From CAMTWZ01 sp041749075 (GTDB lineage Bacteria > Bacteroidota > Rhodothermia > Balneolales > HLUCCA01), in contig JBGTBY010000035.1 in the NCBI GenBank assembly GCA_041749075.1, forward strand, positions 186,001-250,000: DNA of 64,000 nucleotides, written 5' to 3'. The notes under the pieces are model-generated. The model had not been told where the DNA came from. It ran no database searches and was given only the letters and a program-made list of their open reading frames with translations. Positions 8,985-18,153 of this stretch are shown piece by piece. Both the position numbers and the translations under genes were made by a program. The stretch's first letter is position 1. Every line of letters begins with the position of its first letter.

Positions 8985-9449
8985 ATGGCTTTGGATCTGC
9001 GAGATATTCTGACGGAATTGGTTGAACGGCTTTTGTCGGACGAGCCCTTGTATCTGGTTGACATGGAGATCAAGGGTGCGACAGCTGCGCCTATAATATG
9101 GATTTACCTCGAATCCGAAAAAGGCGGAGTGAGCATCGACGCATGCGCAAACCTGAGTCGCGAGATTGTTTTCCATCTGGAAGCGCGCACCGATGTTCCG
9201 GAATCATTTACGCTGAATGTGTCTTCGCCTGGTTTGGATCGTCCGCTGATGGATGTCCGCCAGTTTCGCACCAACGTCGGCCGTCATGCGGCGGTCAAAT
9301 GGAGATTCGAAGATCAGACCCATCATCTCAAAGGAAAGCTTTCCAACGTCACAGATTCTGATTTCACCATAACCGATGAGAAAGGCACGGCACACGTGAT
9401 CGGGTTCTCGGAAGGTCGTGACGTCAAAATCATCCCAGTTTTCAAATAA
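8985..9449 (+). CDS. rimP: Ribosome maturation factor RimP
   Basis: RimP is needed for maturation of the 30S subunit. The start is placed at ATG 8985, giving 154 residues, the usual family length; the upstream GTG at 8940 falls inside a hairpin with a T tract and is unlikely to be coding. The protein shows the N-terminal alpha/beta domain with the conserved ANLSREI segment, the central motif LNVSSPGLDRPL (the most conserved part of RimP) and the C-terminal SH3-like domain. It heads the classic rimP-nusA-infB-rbfA-truB-ribF cluster. Confidence 0.93.
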   Translation: MALDLRDILTELVERLLSDEPLYLVDMEIKGATAAPIIWIYLESEKGGVSIDACANLSREIVFHLEARTDVPESFTLNVSSPGLDRPLMDVRQFRTNVGRHAAVKWRFEDQTHHLKGKLSNVTDSDFTITDEKGTAHVIGFSEGRDVKIIPVFK

Positions 9450-9469
9450 TTCTAATCCGCACGTCACAC

Positions 9470-10729
9470 ATGCAAACGGATATTTCCAAACTCATCATTC
9501 ACTCGTTCGCTGAGATCGCGAAAGAGAAGGGAATCAATCGCGACATCCTCCTGTCGATTCTCGAAGACGTGTTCCGTTCAATGATTCGTAAGAAATACGA
9601 ATCCGATGAAGGTTTTGAGGTCATTTTGAATCCGGATCGCGGCGAGCTGCAGATCTTGCATGTTCGTGAAGTGGTGCCAGATGATGAGATCAGCAATCCA
9701 GTTTCGGAAATCGGTATCACCGAAGCTCACAAATTCGACAAGGATCTGGATCTGTACGACCAGTTCGCGCAAGAAGTGCATATCGAAGATTTTGGTCGCC
9801 GCGCGGTGATGACGGCCCGTCAGACCCTGGCTCAGCGCATCCGCGAAATCGAAAAAGACAATGTGTTCCTCGATTATTCGGATCGCATTGGCGAAATCAT
9901 TCTCGGGGATGTGTATCAGGTCCGCACAAAAGACATTTTGGTCAACCACAATGGTGTGGAACTCATTCTTCCGAAGTCGCAGCAGATTTACAAAGACCGC
10001 TACCGCAAAGGCGATACGATCCGTGCTGCTGTGATCGAAGTGAAGCGAGAGAACGGCAATCCGGCTGTGATCATCTCTCGCACATCACCTGTGTTTCTTG
10101 AGCGCTTGTTCGAGAATGAGATCCCGGAAGTGTTCGACGGCATCATCGAAATCATCAAGGTGGTTCGTGAGCCGGGCGAGCGCAGCAAAGTGGCGGTTAT
10201 TTCCCATGACGAGCGTGTCGACGCTGTCGGCGCGTGCGTGGGCATGAAAGGCATCCGCATCCATTCGATCGTGCGCGAATTGTGCAACGAGAATATCGAT
10301 GTGATCCCTTACACCAAAGACAAGAAAGAATTCATCAAACGCGCGCTTCAGCCTGCGGATGTGTTATCTGTTGATTTATCGGCAGATGGAAAACGCGCGA
10401 AAGTGGTGGTTCCAGCGGACCAAGTTTCCCGTGCCATCGGCACCCGAGGCGTGAACATCCGCCTAGCCACCATGCTCACGGAATCGGAAATCGATGTCTA
10501 TCGTGAGTTGGATGAGGAAGATGACATCGATATCAATGAATTCACGGAAGATTTCGGTGAAGCGGTGGTCAATAAGCTGTTTGAAATCGGCTGCGATACC
10601 GCTCGTGATGTCCTGGATCTGGGAGAAACCGAATTGGTGAAACGCACCAACGGTGAAATCGACCTGAAGACGGCACAGGAAATCATCAAGACGATTCAAG
10701 CCGAATTCGAAGAAGACGAAACAAACTAA
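9470..10729 (+). CDS. nusA: Transcription termination/antitermination protein NusA
   Basis: NusA binds RNA polymerase and controls pausing, termination and antitermination. The 419-residue protein has the N-terminal RNA-polymerase-binding domain (about 1-125), an S1 domain (about 135-200, IGEIILGDVYQV), two KH domains (about 230-345, with GMKGIRIHSI and the second GXXG-like loop AIGTRGVNIRLA) and a short helical C-terminal domain. It lacks the long second acidic repeat of E. coli NusA, giving a form common outside Proteobacteria. Gaps to rimP and infB are 20 and 9 bp. Confidence 0.96.
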   Translation: MQTDISKLIIHSFAEIAKEKGINRDILLSILEDVFRSMIRKKYESDEGFEVILNPDRGELQILHVREVVPDDEISNPVSEIGITEAHKFDKDLDLYDQFAQEVHIEDFGRRAVMTARQTLAQRIREIEKDNVFLDYSDRIGEIILGDVYQVRTKDILVNHNGVELILPKSQQIYKDRYRKGDTIRAAVIEVKRENGNPAVIISRTSPVFLERLFENEIPEVFDGIIEIIKVVREPGERSKVAVISHDERVDAVGACVGMKGIRIHSIVRELCNENIDVIPYTKDKKEFIKRALQPADVLSVDLSADGKRAKVVVPADQVSRAIGTRGVNIRLATMLTESEIDVYRELDEEDDIDINEFTEDFGEAVVNKLFEIGCDTARDVLDLGETELVKRTNGEIDLKTAQEIIKTIQAEFEEDETN

Positions 10730-10738
10730 CTGGTACGC

Positions 10739-13498
10739 ATGTCGCAAGACAACTTCAATAAAAAATTATTCCAAGTCGCTAAGGAATTCAATGTGTCGAC
10801 CGATTCGATCGTCGACACATTGGGTAAGGCCGGCTTCAAAGTCCAGAACTCGTTCAACACGAAGGTGTCGTTTGAGATGTACTCGGCTGTGGAGAAAGCG
10901 TTTGGAGTGGACAAGGCACGATACAAAGAACATGAACGCGTAAGGGGAGAGTATGAAGAACTCCGAACCGCGATTCAGACGGGTCGCAATGATGTGATTT
11001 CGGTTGTCCCGGAACTGCCATTGAGCCCTATCGATACGCTCGAACCATTGCCATTGGCTCCACTCGAGCCTGAATTGAAGCCGATTCCCAAACCGAAGCC
11101 GGTTGAAGTGGTTGCGCCAGAACCGAAGCCTGAGCCAGTTGTGGTTCCGCAACCAGCTCCTGTTCCTGCTCCGAAACCAGAGCCAGAACCAGAGCCGGTT
11201 GCGAAAGTCGACAAGCCAGCACCGAAGGCGGAACCGGTTGTCGAAAAAGAACCAGAACCAGAGCCATCTGCGGAAGAGTCTTCAGATTCAGAAGAGGATG
11301 TGATCCGTGGTCGTGCGACACGCTTGAAAGGACCAAATCTGCTTGGCCGCATCACCATCACCGCACCAGCTGTGGTCGACGGCGATCCGAAGAAGAAAAA
11401 GAAGAAGAAGAAACTGATTGCAGCAGGTCGCAAACCTGGCGATGCGGCTCCGACGTCCGATGGGAAACCATCCGCTGCGAATACGGTCACCCTCAAGCCG
11501 AAATCCACGACGGGAGGCACCACGACCTCTACGGATGATCGCAACAAGAAGAAGAAAAAAGGTGTTTCCGACCGCAAAGGCGGCGCTGTTGACGAGAAAG
11601 ACGTCAACAAGAAAATGAAAGAGACGATGGCAGCGCTCAAAGGCGGTGCCAATAAGAAACGCAAGAAAATCCGTAAGCAACGCCGAGAGGATTTCGAGCA
11701 AGACCGGATGGATGCCGAAGAATTCGCACGCACCCAGGCTGGTATTGTGGAAGTCACCGAGTTCATCACGGTGAGCGACTTGGCTGAACTGTTGGATGTT
11801 CCGGTCAATCGGATCATCACCTCTTGCATGGGCATTGGTTTGTTCGTCTCCATCAACCAACGCCTCGACCGCTCCACCATCGAATTGATCGCATCGGAAT
11901 ATGAAGCCGAATTGCGGTTCGTGGATGCGGAAGAAATGATTGAGGATATGGTTGAGGAAGAGGATTCTCCTGAGAATCTGGTCTTCCGTGCTCCGGTTGT
12001 GACCGTTATGGGACACGTGGATCATGGTAAAACGTCCTTGCTGGATTACATCCGCAAATCTCGTGTGACTGCTGGCGAAGCCGGTGGGATTACCCAGCAT
12101 ATCGGTGCCTATGCGGTTGATCTTCCAGATGGTCGCAGAGTTACATTCCTGGATACTCCGGGTCACGAAGCGTTTACCGCCATGCGTGCCCGTGGGGCGC
12201 AGGCTACGGATATTGTCATCTTGGTTATCGCCGCTGATGACATGGTGATGCCGCAAACGATCGAAGCCATCAACCATGCGCAAGCCGCTGGTGTGCCGAT
12301 TGTTGTGGCGATGAACAAAATTGATAAGGAAGGAGCCAATACCGACCGCATCCGCCAGCAATTGTCCGATCATGGCGTTCTGGTGGAAGAATGGGGCGGA
12401 AAAGCCCAAGCGGCGGAAGTGTCTGCCCATACAGGTGTCGGAATCGACACTTTGCTCGAAAAAGTATTGATTGAAGCTGAATTGATGGATCTCAAAGCCA
12501 ATCCGAATCGCCGCGCAAGTGGCATCGTGTTGGAAACGAAGATCGACAAAGGCAAAGGTGTGGTCGCCAACGTGCTGATTCAACGCGGTACCATGAAAGT
12601 GGGTGATCCGTTCGTGGCAGGTCCGTTCTTCGGACGTGTCCGTTCCATGGAAAACGCCCAGGGCAACCGCATCACCGAAGCAGGTCCGTCCACTCCGATT
12701 CAAATGACTGGTTTCGATGGTATTCCACAAGCGGGTGACCGTCTGATGGTTACCGCGGATGAGAAGACCGCCAAAGACATCGCTACCCAGCGTCAACAGT
12801 TGAAGCGCGAGCAGGACATGCGTCGTGTCAAACACATCACGTTGGACGAAATCTCCCGTCGTTTGCGCGAAGGCGAAACGGCCGAGCTCAACCTCATCCT
12901 CAAAGGGGATGTGGATGGATCGATCGAAGCTTTGTCTGGATCGCTCCAGAAATTGGGCACGAAAGAAGCCAAGGTCAACATCATCCATACCGGAGTCGGA
13001 GCGATTTCGGAGTCGGATGTGTTGCTCGCATCGGCTTCATCGGCCATCATCATCGGCTTCCAAGTTCGTCCGACATCCAACGCACGCAAACTGGCGGAAC
13101 GCGAGGAAATCGACATCCGTCTGTACAGCGTCATCTACGATGCGCTTGATTCCATTCATGATGCTCTTGAGGGCATGTTGAGTCCGGAATTGGGTGAGAA
13201 AATCCTCGGTAGCGCCGAAGTTCGCAACACCTTCAAGGTGCCGAATGCAGGTACGATCGCAGGTTGCTATGTCACCGAAGGCAAATTGGCCAGAACGAAC
13301 AAAATCCGCCTTATTCGCGACAGTGTCGTGATTTTCGACGGATCCATGTCGTCGCTCAAACGCTTTAAGGACGATGTCCGTGAAGTAGCCACCGGCTATG
13401 AATGCGGTATCGGCATCAACAACTACAATGATTTGAAAGTGGGTGATGTGATCGAGTCGTACGAAGTCACAGAAACCAAGCGTAAGCTGCAAGCATGA
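10739..13498 (+). CDS. infB: Translation initiation factor IF-2
   Basis: IF-2 is the GTPase that brings initiator tRNA to the 30S subunit and promotes subunit joining. The 919-residue protein has a short N-terminal IF2N-like motif, a long linker rich in Pro-Glu-Lys repeats (about residues 85-200) with a lysine run encoded near 11390-11412, a second IF2N motif (about 335-380), then the G domain with GHVDHGKT at 425-432, DTPGHE at 472-477 and NKID at 526-529, followed by domains II-IV. The stop overlaps rbfA (ATGA). The linker is low-complexity but in frame. Confidence 0.97.
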   Translation: MSQDNFNKKLFQVAKEFNVSTDSIVDTLGKAGFKVQNSFNTKVSFEMYSAVEKAFGVDKARYKEHERVRGEYEELRTAIQTGRNDVISVVPELPLSPIDTLEPLPLAPLEPELKPIPKPKPVEVVAPEPKPEPVVVPQPAPVPAPKPEPEPEPVAKVDKPAPKAEPVVEKEPEPEPSAEESSDSEEDVIRGRATRLKGPNLLGRITITAPAVVDGDPKKKKKKKKLIAAGRKPGDAAPTSDGKPSAANTVTLKPKSTTGGTTTSTDDRNKKKKKGVSDRKGGAVDEKDVNKKMKETMAALKGGANKKRKKIRKQRREDFEQDRMDAEEFARTQAGIVEVTEFITVSDLAELLDVPVNRIITSCMGIGLFVSINQRLDRSTIELIASEYEAELRFVDAEEMIEDMVEEEDSPENLVFRAPVVTVMGHVDHGKTSLLDYIRKSRVTAGEAGGITQHIGAYAVDLPDGRRVTFLDTPGHEAFTAMRARGAQATDIVILVIAADDMVMPQTIEAINHAQAAGVPIVVAMNKIDKEGANTDRIRQQLSDHGVLVEEWGGKAQAAEVSAHTGVGIDTLLEKVLIEAELMDLKANPNRRASGIVLETKIDKGKGVVANVLIQRGTMKVGDPFVAGPFFGRVRSMENAQGNRITEAGPSTPIQMTGFDGIPQAGDRLMVTADEKTAKDIATQRQQLKREQDMRRVKHITLDEISRRLREGETAELNLILKGDVDGSIEALSGSLQKLGTKEAKVNIIHTGVGAISESDVLLASASSAIIIGFQVRPTSNARKLAEREEIDIRLYSVIYDALDSIHDALEGMLSPELGEKILGSAEVRNTFKVPNAGTIAGCYVTEGKLARTNKIRLIRDSVVIFDGSMSSLKRFKDDVREVATGYECGIGINNYNDLKVGDVIESYEVTETKRKLQA

Positions 13499-13845
13499 GT
13501 CTCCGAACAGAAAAAGTGGCGTCGATGATCAAACGCGACATCGCGCCCATTCTGCAAGGATATCAGAATGGGACGATGATCACGGTGACGGGCGTTCGGG
13601 TAACCGACGACCTGCTCACCGCGAAAATCTACCTGAGTATTTTCACGCCGGATGGCGATACCAAACGCGTGTTCGCCCACATCGAAGACCATAGCGACGA
13701 GATCCGCAAGACATTGGCAGCCATTATTCGCAATCAGGTCCGCCGTATTCCCGAAATCCTGTTCTATATGGACGATACGGCCGAATACGTGAGCAAAATC
13801 GAAACGCTGTTCCGCAAAATCGAAACGGATCGCAATAAGGAATGA
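13495..13845 (+). CDS. rbfA: Ribosome-binding factor A
   Basis: RbfA helps mature the 5' end of 16S rRNA and the 30S subunit. The 116-residue protein matches the single KH-like fold: the start (RTEKVASMIKRDIAPIL), the central VTGVRVTDDLLTAKIYLSIF strands and the C-terminal RRIPEILFYMDDTAEYVSKI segment are characteristic. It overlaps infB and truB by 4 bp on each side. Confidence 0.95.
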   Translation: MSLRTEKVASMIKRDIAPILQGYQNGTMITVTGVRVTDDLLTAKIYLSIFTPDGDTKRVFAHIEDHSDEIRKTLAAIIRNQVRRIPEILFYMDDTAEYVSKIETLFRKIETDRNKE

Positions 13846-14585
13846 CGGATTCTCCGTTTCCGGTGTTCACGCGAGAGACTTGGCCCGGTGCTTGGCCAGC
13901 AGACCTACCCGGTGCTCTGTTTGTCGTGAACAAGCCACTGGGTTGGAGTAGTTTCAGAGTGGTCGGTTTGTTGCGCAAGCTGTTGAACATCAAGAAAGTG
14001 GGTCATGCCGGAACATTGGACCCACGTGCGGATGGGGTCTTGATCGTTGGAGTGGGTAAAGCCACGAAGGTGATCGATCAATACCAGGCCCAGTTCAAAT
14101 CCTATCGGGCGACAGTCCGTTTCGGATGGTCGACACCCAGTTTTGATGCGGAAACCGAAGCGGATGTAACCGCAGACACCTCCCACATCACCCGAGGGAT
14201 GATTGATGCCGAATTGGCCGCATCTTTCACGGGTGAGATTCTGCAGCAGCCACCGATTTATTCTGCGCTCAAGGTGAACGGTCAATCCGCCTATAAGAAA
14301 GCCAGAGCCGGAAAACCGGTGGAACTGAAAGCGAGGCCCGTTACCATCCACAATATTACAGTCATTGATTTCGTATCACCGGATCTTGTGTTGGATGTGG
14401 ATTGTGGCAAAGGAACCTATATCCGAAGCATCGCGCATGATTTGGGAATCGCATTGGGAAGTCGGGCGCATTTGGCTGGATTGACCAGAACGGCGATTGG
14501 GGAGTGGGTGTTATCTTCCGCATTGGACATCCCTGAATTGATTCAACAATTGGACCCGAATGGCACAACTGGTATCGCTCGATAG
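13842..14585 (+). CDS. truB: tRNA pseudouridine(55) synthase
   Basis: TruB makes pseudouridine 55 in the T loop of most tRNAs. The 247-residue protein has the motif GHAGTLDPRADGVL with the catalytic aspartate at residue 60, the KPLGWSSF segment near residue 28 and the later YSALKVNGQSAYKKARAG and CGKGTYIRSIAHDLG motifs of the family. The C-terminal PUA-like part is short, which is common outside enterics. The end overlaps the ribF start by 26 bp. Confidence 0.95.
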   Translation: MTDSPFPVFTRETWPGAWPADLPGALFVVNKPLGWSSFRVVGLLRKLLNIKKVGHAGTLDPRADGVLIVGVGKATKVIDQYQAQFKSYRATVRFGWSTPSFDAETEADVTADTSHITRGMIDAELAASFTGEILQQPPIYSALKVNGQSAYKKARAGKPVELKARPVTIHNITVIDFVSPDLVLDVDCGKGTYIRSIAHDLGIALGSRAHLAGLTRTAIGEWVLSSALDIPELIQQLDPNGTTGIAR

Positions 14586-15486
14586 CGTCGTTCACAATCC
14601 TGACACCGTACTCACCGTCGGTACGTTTGATGGCGTGCATGAAGGTCACAAAGCCTTGATCCAGCGCATCGTAGACGTAGCCAAGACAGAACAGAAGCGC
14701 AGTATGGTGGTGTCGTTCGACCCGCATCCGCGCGATATTCTTCAGCCGGGCAATCAGGGTATTCAGTTGCTTACGACATTGGACGAACGTGCGGCGATGT
14801 TGTCCGATCTTGGTGTCGATCAACTTGTGGTGATTCCCTTCACGCGAGATTTTTCCTTGCTGTCCAGCGAGGAATTCATTCGGGATATTCTATGGAAACG
14901 CATCGGTATGTCGCATATCATCATCGGATATGACCATCATTTTGGTCGGAACAGGGAAGGAGGGATCGCCACCTTGCGTCAGATGGGCCAGGATATGGGT
15001 TTCAAAGTTGAATCCGTTGAAAAGCAAGACATCGGCAACATGACGGTAAGCAGTACTGCGGCTAGAAAGGCATTGAGAGAAGATGGGGATGTGAGTCGTG
15101 TGGCGTCTTATCTGGGACGCGGATATGAATTGACAGGGACCGTTGTACATGGACAGAAACGAGGCCGAATCTTAGGATTTCCGACAGCCAATCTTCGACT
15201 GCATGATGCACGGAAGATCGTCCCAAAAACTGGTGTCTATGCGGTGGATGTGCGATATGGCTCGGATACCTGGAGGGGGATGTTGAACATCGGTACGCGC
15301 CCCACATTCACAGACAAGATGGGACAGACAATCGAAGTGCATCTGATCGGTTTTGATGGAGATTTGTACGGCCAACAACTGACGGTCCGTTTCATTCAGC
15401 GCATCCGCGATGAACGGTCTTTTGAGGGGATGGAGGCGCTTCGTAATCAGTTATTCGACGATCGCAAGGTTTGTGAAAGTCTCTGA
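14560..15486 (+). CDS. ribF: Bifunctional riboflavin kinase/FAD synthetase
   Basis: RibF converts riboflavin to FMN and FMN to FAD. The N-terminal adenylyltransferase half carries GTFDGVHEGH at residues 21-30 and the later STAARKALREDGDV motif; the C-terminal flavokinase half begins near residue 185 with the segment KRGRILGFPTANLRL and continues with GVYAVDV and MLNIGTRPTF. The length, 308 residues, is normal. It begins 26 bp inside truB and closes the rimP unit. It could supply FMN for the type 2 isopentenyl isomerase encoded elsewhere in the window. Confidence 0.95.
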   Translation: MAQLVSLDSVVHNPDTVLTVGTFDGVHEGHKALIQRIVDVAKTEQKRSMVVSFDPHPRDILQPGNQGIQLLTTLDERAAMLSDLGVDQLVVIPFTRDFSLLSSEEFIRDILWKRIGMSHIIIGYDHHFGRNREGGIATLRQMGQDMGFKVESVEKQDIGNMTVSSTAARKALREDGDVSRVASYLGRGYELTGTVVHGQKRGRILGFPTANLRLHDARKIVPKTGVYAVDVRYGSDTWRGMLNIGTRPTFTDKMGQTIEVHLIGFDGDLYGQQLTVRFIQRIRDERSFEGMEALRNQLFDDRKVCESL

Positions 15487-15527
15487 ATCGGCGTATCTTC
15501 GTAATCTGTAACAGAAACATCCATCTA

Positions 15528-15550
15528 CTTTAGCATTGCTATATCTAAAG
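15528..15550 (+). promoter_or_regulatory. Hairpin in the rpsO leader
   Basis: CTTTAG (15528-15533) can pair with CTAAAG (15545-15550) around an 11-base loop. The GGAG ribosome-binding site follows directly at 15552-15555. S15 is known to repress its own mRNA through leader structures that differ between phyla, so this hairpin is a candidate site; the sequence alone does not prove it. Confidence 0.35.
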
Positions 15551-15566
15551 CGGAGTCCTGAATAAA

Positions 15567-15836
15567 ATGAACATCAGCCAAGACGAAAAGAAAGAATTGT
15601 TTACCAAATTTGGTAAAGACGAGAAGAATACCGGATCGATTGAAGGTCAAATCGCCTTGTTCACCGAGCGCATCAACCGCCTCACCGAACACTTGAAAGA
15701 GCACAGCAAAGATTTCTCTACCCGTCTGGGTCTGTTGAAGCTCGTTGGGAAGCGCCGTCGCTTGCTCAATTACCTCATGAAAAAAGATATTGAAGGATAC
15801 CGTACCCTGATTCAGGAACTCGGAATCCGTAAATAA
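15567..15836 (+). CDS. rpsO: 30S ribosomal protein S15
   Basis: S15 binds 16S rRNA helices 20-22 early in 30S assembly. The 89-residue protein has the four-helix form with the conserved EGQIALFTERINRLTEHLK and HSKDFSTRLGLLKLVGKRR segments that contact rRNA. A GGAG ribosome-binding site lies 11 bases before the ATG. Its own hairpin terminator follows, and pnp lies downstream as in many bacteria. Confidence 0.97.
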   Translation: MNISQDEKKELFTKFGKDEKNTGSIEGQIALFTERINRLTEHLKEHSKDFSTRLGLLKLVGKRRRLLNYLMKKDIEGYRTLIQELGIRK

Positions 15837-15842
15837 ACCACT

Positions 15843-15872
15843 AAGGCACGGGTTTCCACTCGTGCCTTTTTT
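15843..15872 (+). terminator. Intrinsic terminator after rpsO
   Basis: AAGGCACG (15843-15850) pairs with CGTGCCTT (15861-15868) around a 10-base loop and the run continues as TTTTTT to 15872. It begins 6 bp after the rpsO stop, so it ends or attenuates transcription before pnp. Confidence 0.88.
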
Positions 15873-15966
15873 ATTCGTACCAGGAAGAGCTGATCGGCCG
15901 GCTCAGATCTCTGATTCAGCCCATCAACTCTTCCATGTACATACACACAACAAAGCAAACGTATAC

Positions 15967-18069
15967 ATGAAAGCAGATTTCAGAAGCATTGAATTTGCTC
16001 CAGGGAAAGTCATCACGGTCGAAACAGGCCGTCTTGCAAAACAAGCCCATGGAGCCGTCGTCGCCCGTCTAGGCGACACCATGGTATTGGCCACAGTGGT
16101 CGGTGCCAAAGAACCCAAACCCGGACAGGATTTTTTCCCATTGTCTGTGGATTTCCGCGAGAACTACGCCGCTGCCGGTAAATTCCCTGGTGGATTTATC
16201 AAGCGCGAAAGCCGTCCTTCCGAGAAAGAAATTCTCACCAGCCGTCTGATCGACCGCACCATCCGCCCGTTGTTTCCTGAAGGATACTTCAACGAAGTGC
16301 AGGTATTGGTTACCGTGATCTCATCCGACAGTTCAAATGATGGAGACGTTCTTGGCGCGTTCGCAGCATCTGCTGCCATCGTTGTCAGTGACATTCCGTT
16401 TGACGGACCTATGGCAGAAGTGCGCGTTGGACGTGTGAATGGTGAATTCATCATCAACCCGACCGTTGAAGACCGTTTGTTGACCGACATCGATATGGTG
16501 ATCGGTGGAACCCGTGATTCCGTTGTGATGGTGGAAGGCGAAATGAAAGAAATCTCCGAAAAAGAGATGACCGAAGCCATCCGTGTCGGACATGCCGCCA
16601 TCGTCAAACTCTGTGATTTCCAATTGGAGATGCAGAAAGAGTTCGGCAAAGAGAAACGCGAAAGCGCGGTTGCTGAAACCCATGATGAGTTGCTTGCTGA
16701 TATCAAGAAGATCATCGGCGACCGTTTCTATGTGAAGTCAAAAGCTGGTCTTGCCAAAAAAGAATACTCCGCCGCACTCAAGGAAATCGTCCAAGAAGTG
16801 CAAGAGAAATTGGCTGAATCGCATCCGGATCAAGACGATCTGATCGACGATTTGTGCCATGATTTCCAACGCGATGTGCTCCGTGATCTGATTCTAGACG
16901 AGCATCACCGTATCGACGGCCGCAAGCCGGACGAAATCCGTGCCATCTGGACAGAAGTCGGTTACTTGCCACGCACACACGGTTCGGCGATCTTCCAACG
17001 TGGAGAGACCCAATCCTTGGTCTCCGTTACCCTCGGTACCAAACGCGATGAGCAGTCGGTCGACACCTTGTTCGACACTGAGAACAAGCGTTTCATGCTC
17101 AACTACAACTTCCCACCGTTCAGCACGGGTGAAGTGAAAATGATGCGTTCGATTTCGCGTCGTGAAGTTGGACATGGAAACTTGGCCGAGCGTGCCCTGA
17201 AAATCATGATTCCTTCGGCAGAAGAATTCGGCTACACGATCCGTGTGGTTTCCGATATTCTCGAATCCAATGGCTCTAGCTCCATGGCCTCCGTCTGCGG
17301 TGGATCCTTGGCGTTGATGGATGCCGGCGTACCGATCAAAAAACCAGTAGCCGGTGTGGCGATGGGCTTGATTGTAGGCAAAGGCAAAAAGCCGGTCGTA
17401 TTGACCGACATCCAAGGCGAAGAAGACCATTTCGGCGATATGGATTTCAAATTGACCGGTACGGTTGATGGAATCACGGCTTGTCAAATGGACATCAAAG
17501 TCAAAGGAATCGCATTTGATGTGTTGGAAAACGCACTTCTTGAAGCCAAGAAAGGTCGTCTCCACATTCTTGAGAAAATGGCGGAAACCATTTCCGTACC
17601 ACGCACCGAGATCTCCAAATACGCTCCATCATTCCGTCGCATGGAAATCGATGCCAGCCTCATCGGCGCGGTCATCGGACCTGGTGGAAAAATCATCCAA
17701 GGTTTGCAGCGTGAAACTGGAACTGAAATCAACATCGAAGAAGTCGGTGGAAAAGGGATCATCACGATCGCGTCCACCAACGGCGAAGCATCTGATGCCG
17801 CTATGGCGCGCATCAAAGCGATCACCGGACAACTCGATGAAGGCACGACCTACACGGGTACGGTCCGCTCCATCAAAGAATTCGGCGCGTTCGTTGAGAT
17901 CGCACCGGGGCGTGATGGATTGCTTCACATTTCCGAGATCGACCACAAGCGCATCAACCGCGTTGAGGACGTCCTCAAGGAAGGCGATGTGATCGAAGTC
18001 ATGTTGGTGAAAGTTGAAGCTGGCGGAAAACTCCGTTTGAGCCGTAAAGCATTGCTCCCGAAAGAGTAA
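15967..18069 (+). CDS. pnp: Polyribonucleotide nucleotidyltransferase (PNPase)
   Basis: PNPase degrades RNA 3'-to-5' by phosphorolysis in the degradosome. The start at ATG 15967 gives 700 residues, the family norm; a longer frame from 15862 would run through the rpsO terminator and is rejected. Two RNase PH domains are present (first with FPGGFIKRESRPSEKEILTS, second with HGSAIFQRGETQSLVSVTLG), then a KH domain (GAVIGPGGKIIQGLQRETG, near residue 565) and an S1 domain (TGTVRSIKEFGAFVEI) at the C-terminus. A strong terminator follows. Confidence 0.97.
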   Translation: MKADFRSIEFAPGKVITVETGRLAKQAHGAVVARLGDTMVLATVVGAKEPKPGQDFFPLSVDFRENYAAAGKFPGGFIKRESRPSEKEILTSRLIDRTIRPLFPEGYFNEVQVLVTVISSDSSNDGDVLGAFAASAAIVVSDIPFDGPMAEVRVGRVNGEFIINPTVEDRLLTDIDMVIGGTRDSVVMVEGEMKEISEKEMTEAIRVGHAAIVKLCDFQLEMQKEFGKEKRESAVAETHDELLADIKKIIGDRFYVKSKAGLAKKEYSAALKEIVQEVQEKLAESHPDQDDLIDDLCHDFQRDVLRDLILDEHHRIDGRKPDEIRAIWTEVGYLPRTHGSAIFQRGETQSLVSVTLGTKRDEQSVDTLFDTENKRFMLNYNFPPFSTGEVKMMRSISRREVGHGNLAERALKIMIPSAEEFGYTIRVVSDILESNGSSSMASVCGGSLALMDAGVPIKKPVAGVAMGLIVGKGKKPVVLTDIQGEEDHFGDMDFKLTGTVDGITACQMDIKVKGIAFDVLENALLEAKKGRLHILEKMAETISVPRTEISKYAPSFRRMEIDASLIGAVIGPGGKIIQGLQRETGTEINIEEVGGKGIITIASTNGEASDAAMARIKAITGQLDEGTTYTGTVRSIKEFGAFVEIAPGRDGLLHISEIDHKRINRVEDVLKEGDVIEVMLVKVEAGGKLRLSRKALLPKE

Positions 18070-18094
18070 ACCCTCTTTCCATAGAACGAATCCT

Positions 18095-18135
18095 GAAAAG
18101 CGTCGTCACCTCGTGTGATGACGCTTTTCTTATTT
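18095..18135 (+). terminator. Intrinsic terminator after pnp
   Basis: A 15-bp stem (18095-18109 with 18115-18129, one G-U pair) encloses the 5-base loop CTCGT and is followed by TTATTT. It lies 25 bp after the pnp stop. It also argues that the protease downstream starts at 18154 and not at the GTG inside the stem at 18115. Confidence 0.92.
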
Positions 18136-18153
18136 AAGCGTATTTTCACCCGT

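Noticed and set aside
11390..11412. AAG-rich tract as a microsatellite repeat
   Set aside because: It encodes the lysine run in the IF-2 linker and stays in frame; low-complexity linkers are usual there.
11288..12988. A 566-codon open frame on the minus strand opposite infB
   Set aside because: It is antisense to well-conserved IF-2 domains and its protein has no recognisable motif; it arises from the codon use of infB.
15862..15966. Longer pnp start at GTG 15862
   Set aside because: The region overlaps the rpsO terminator; ATG 15967 gives the normal N-terminus and length.
18115..18153. Longer start of the M16 protease at GTG 18115
   Set aside because: It lies inside the pnp terminator stem; ATG 18154 is suitable.
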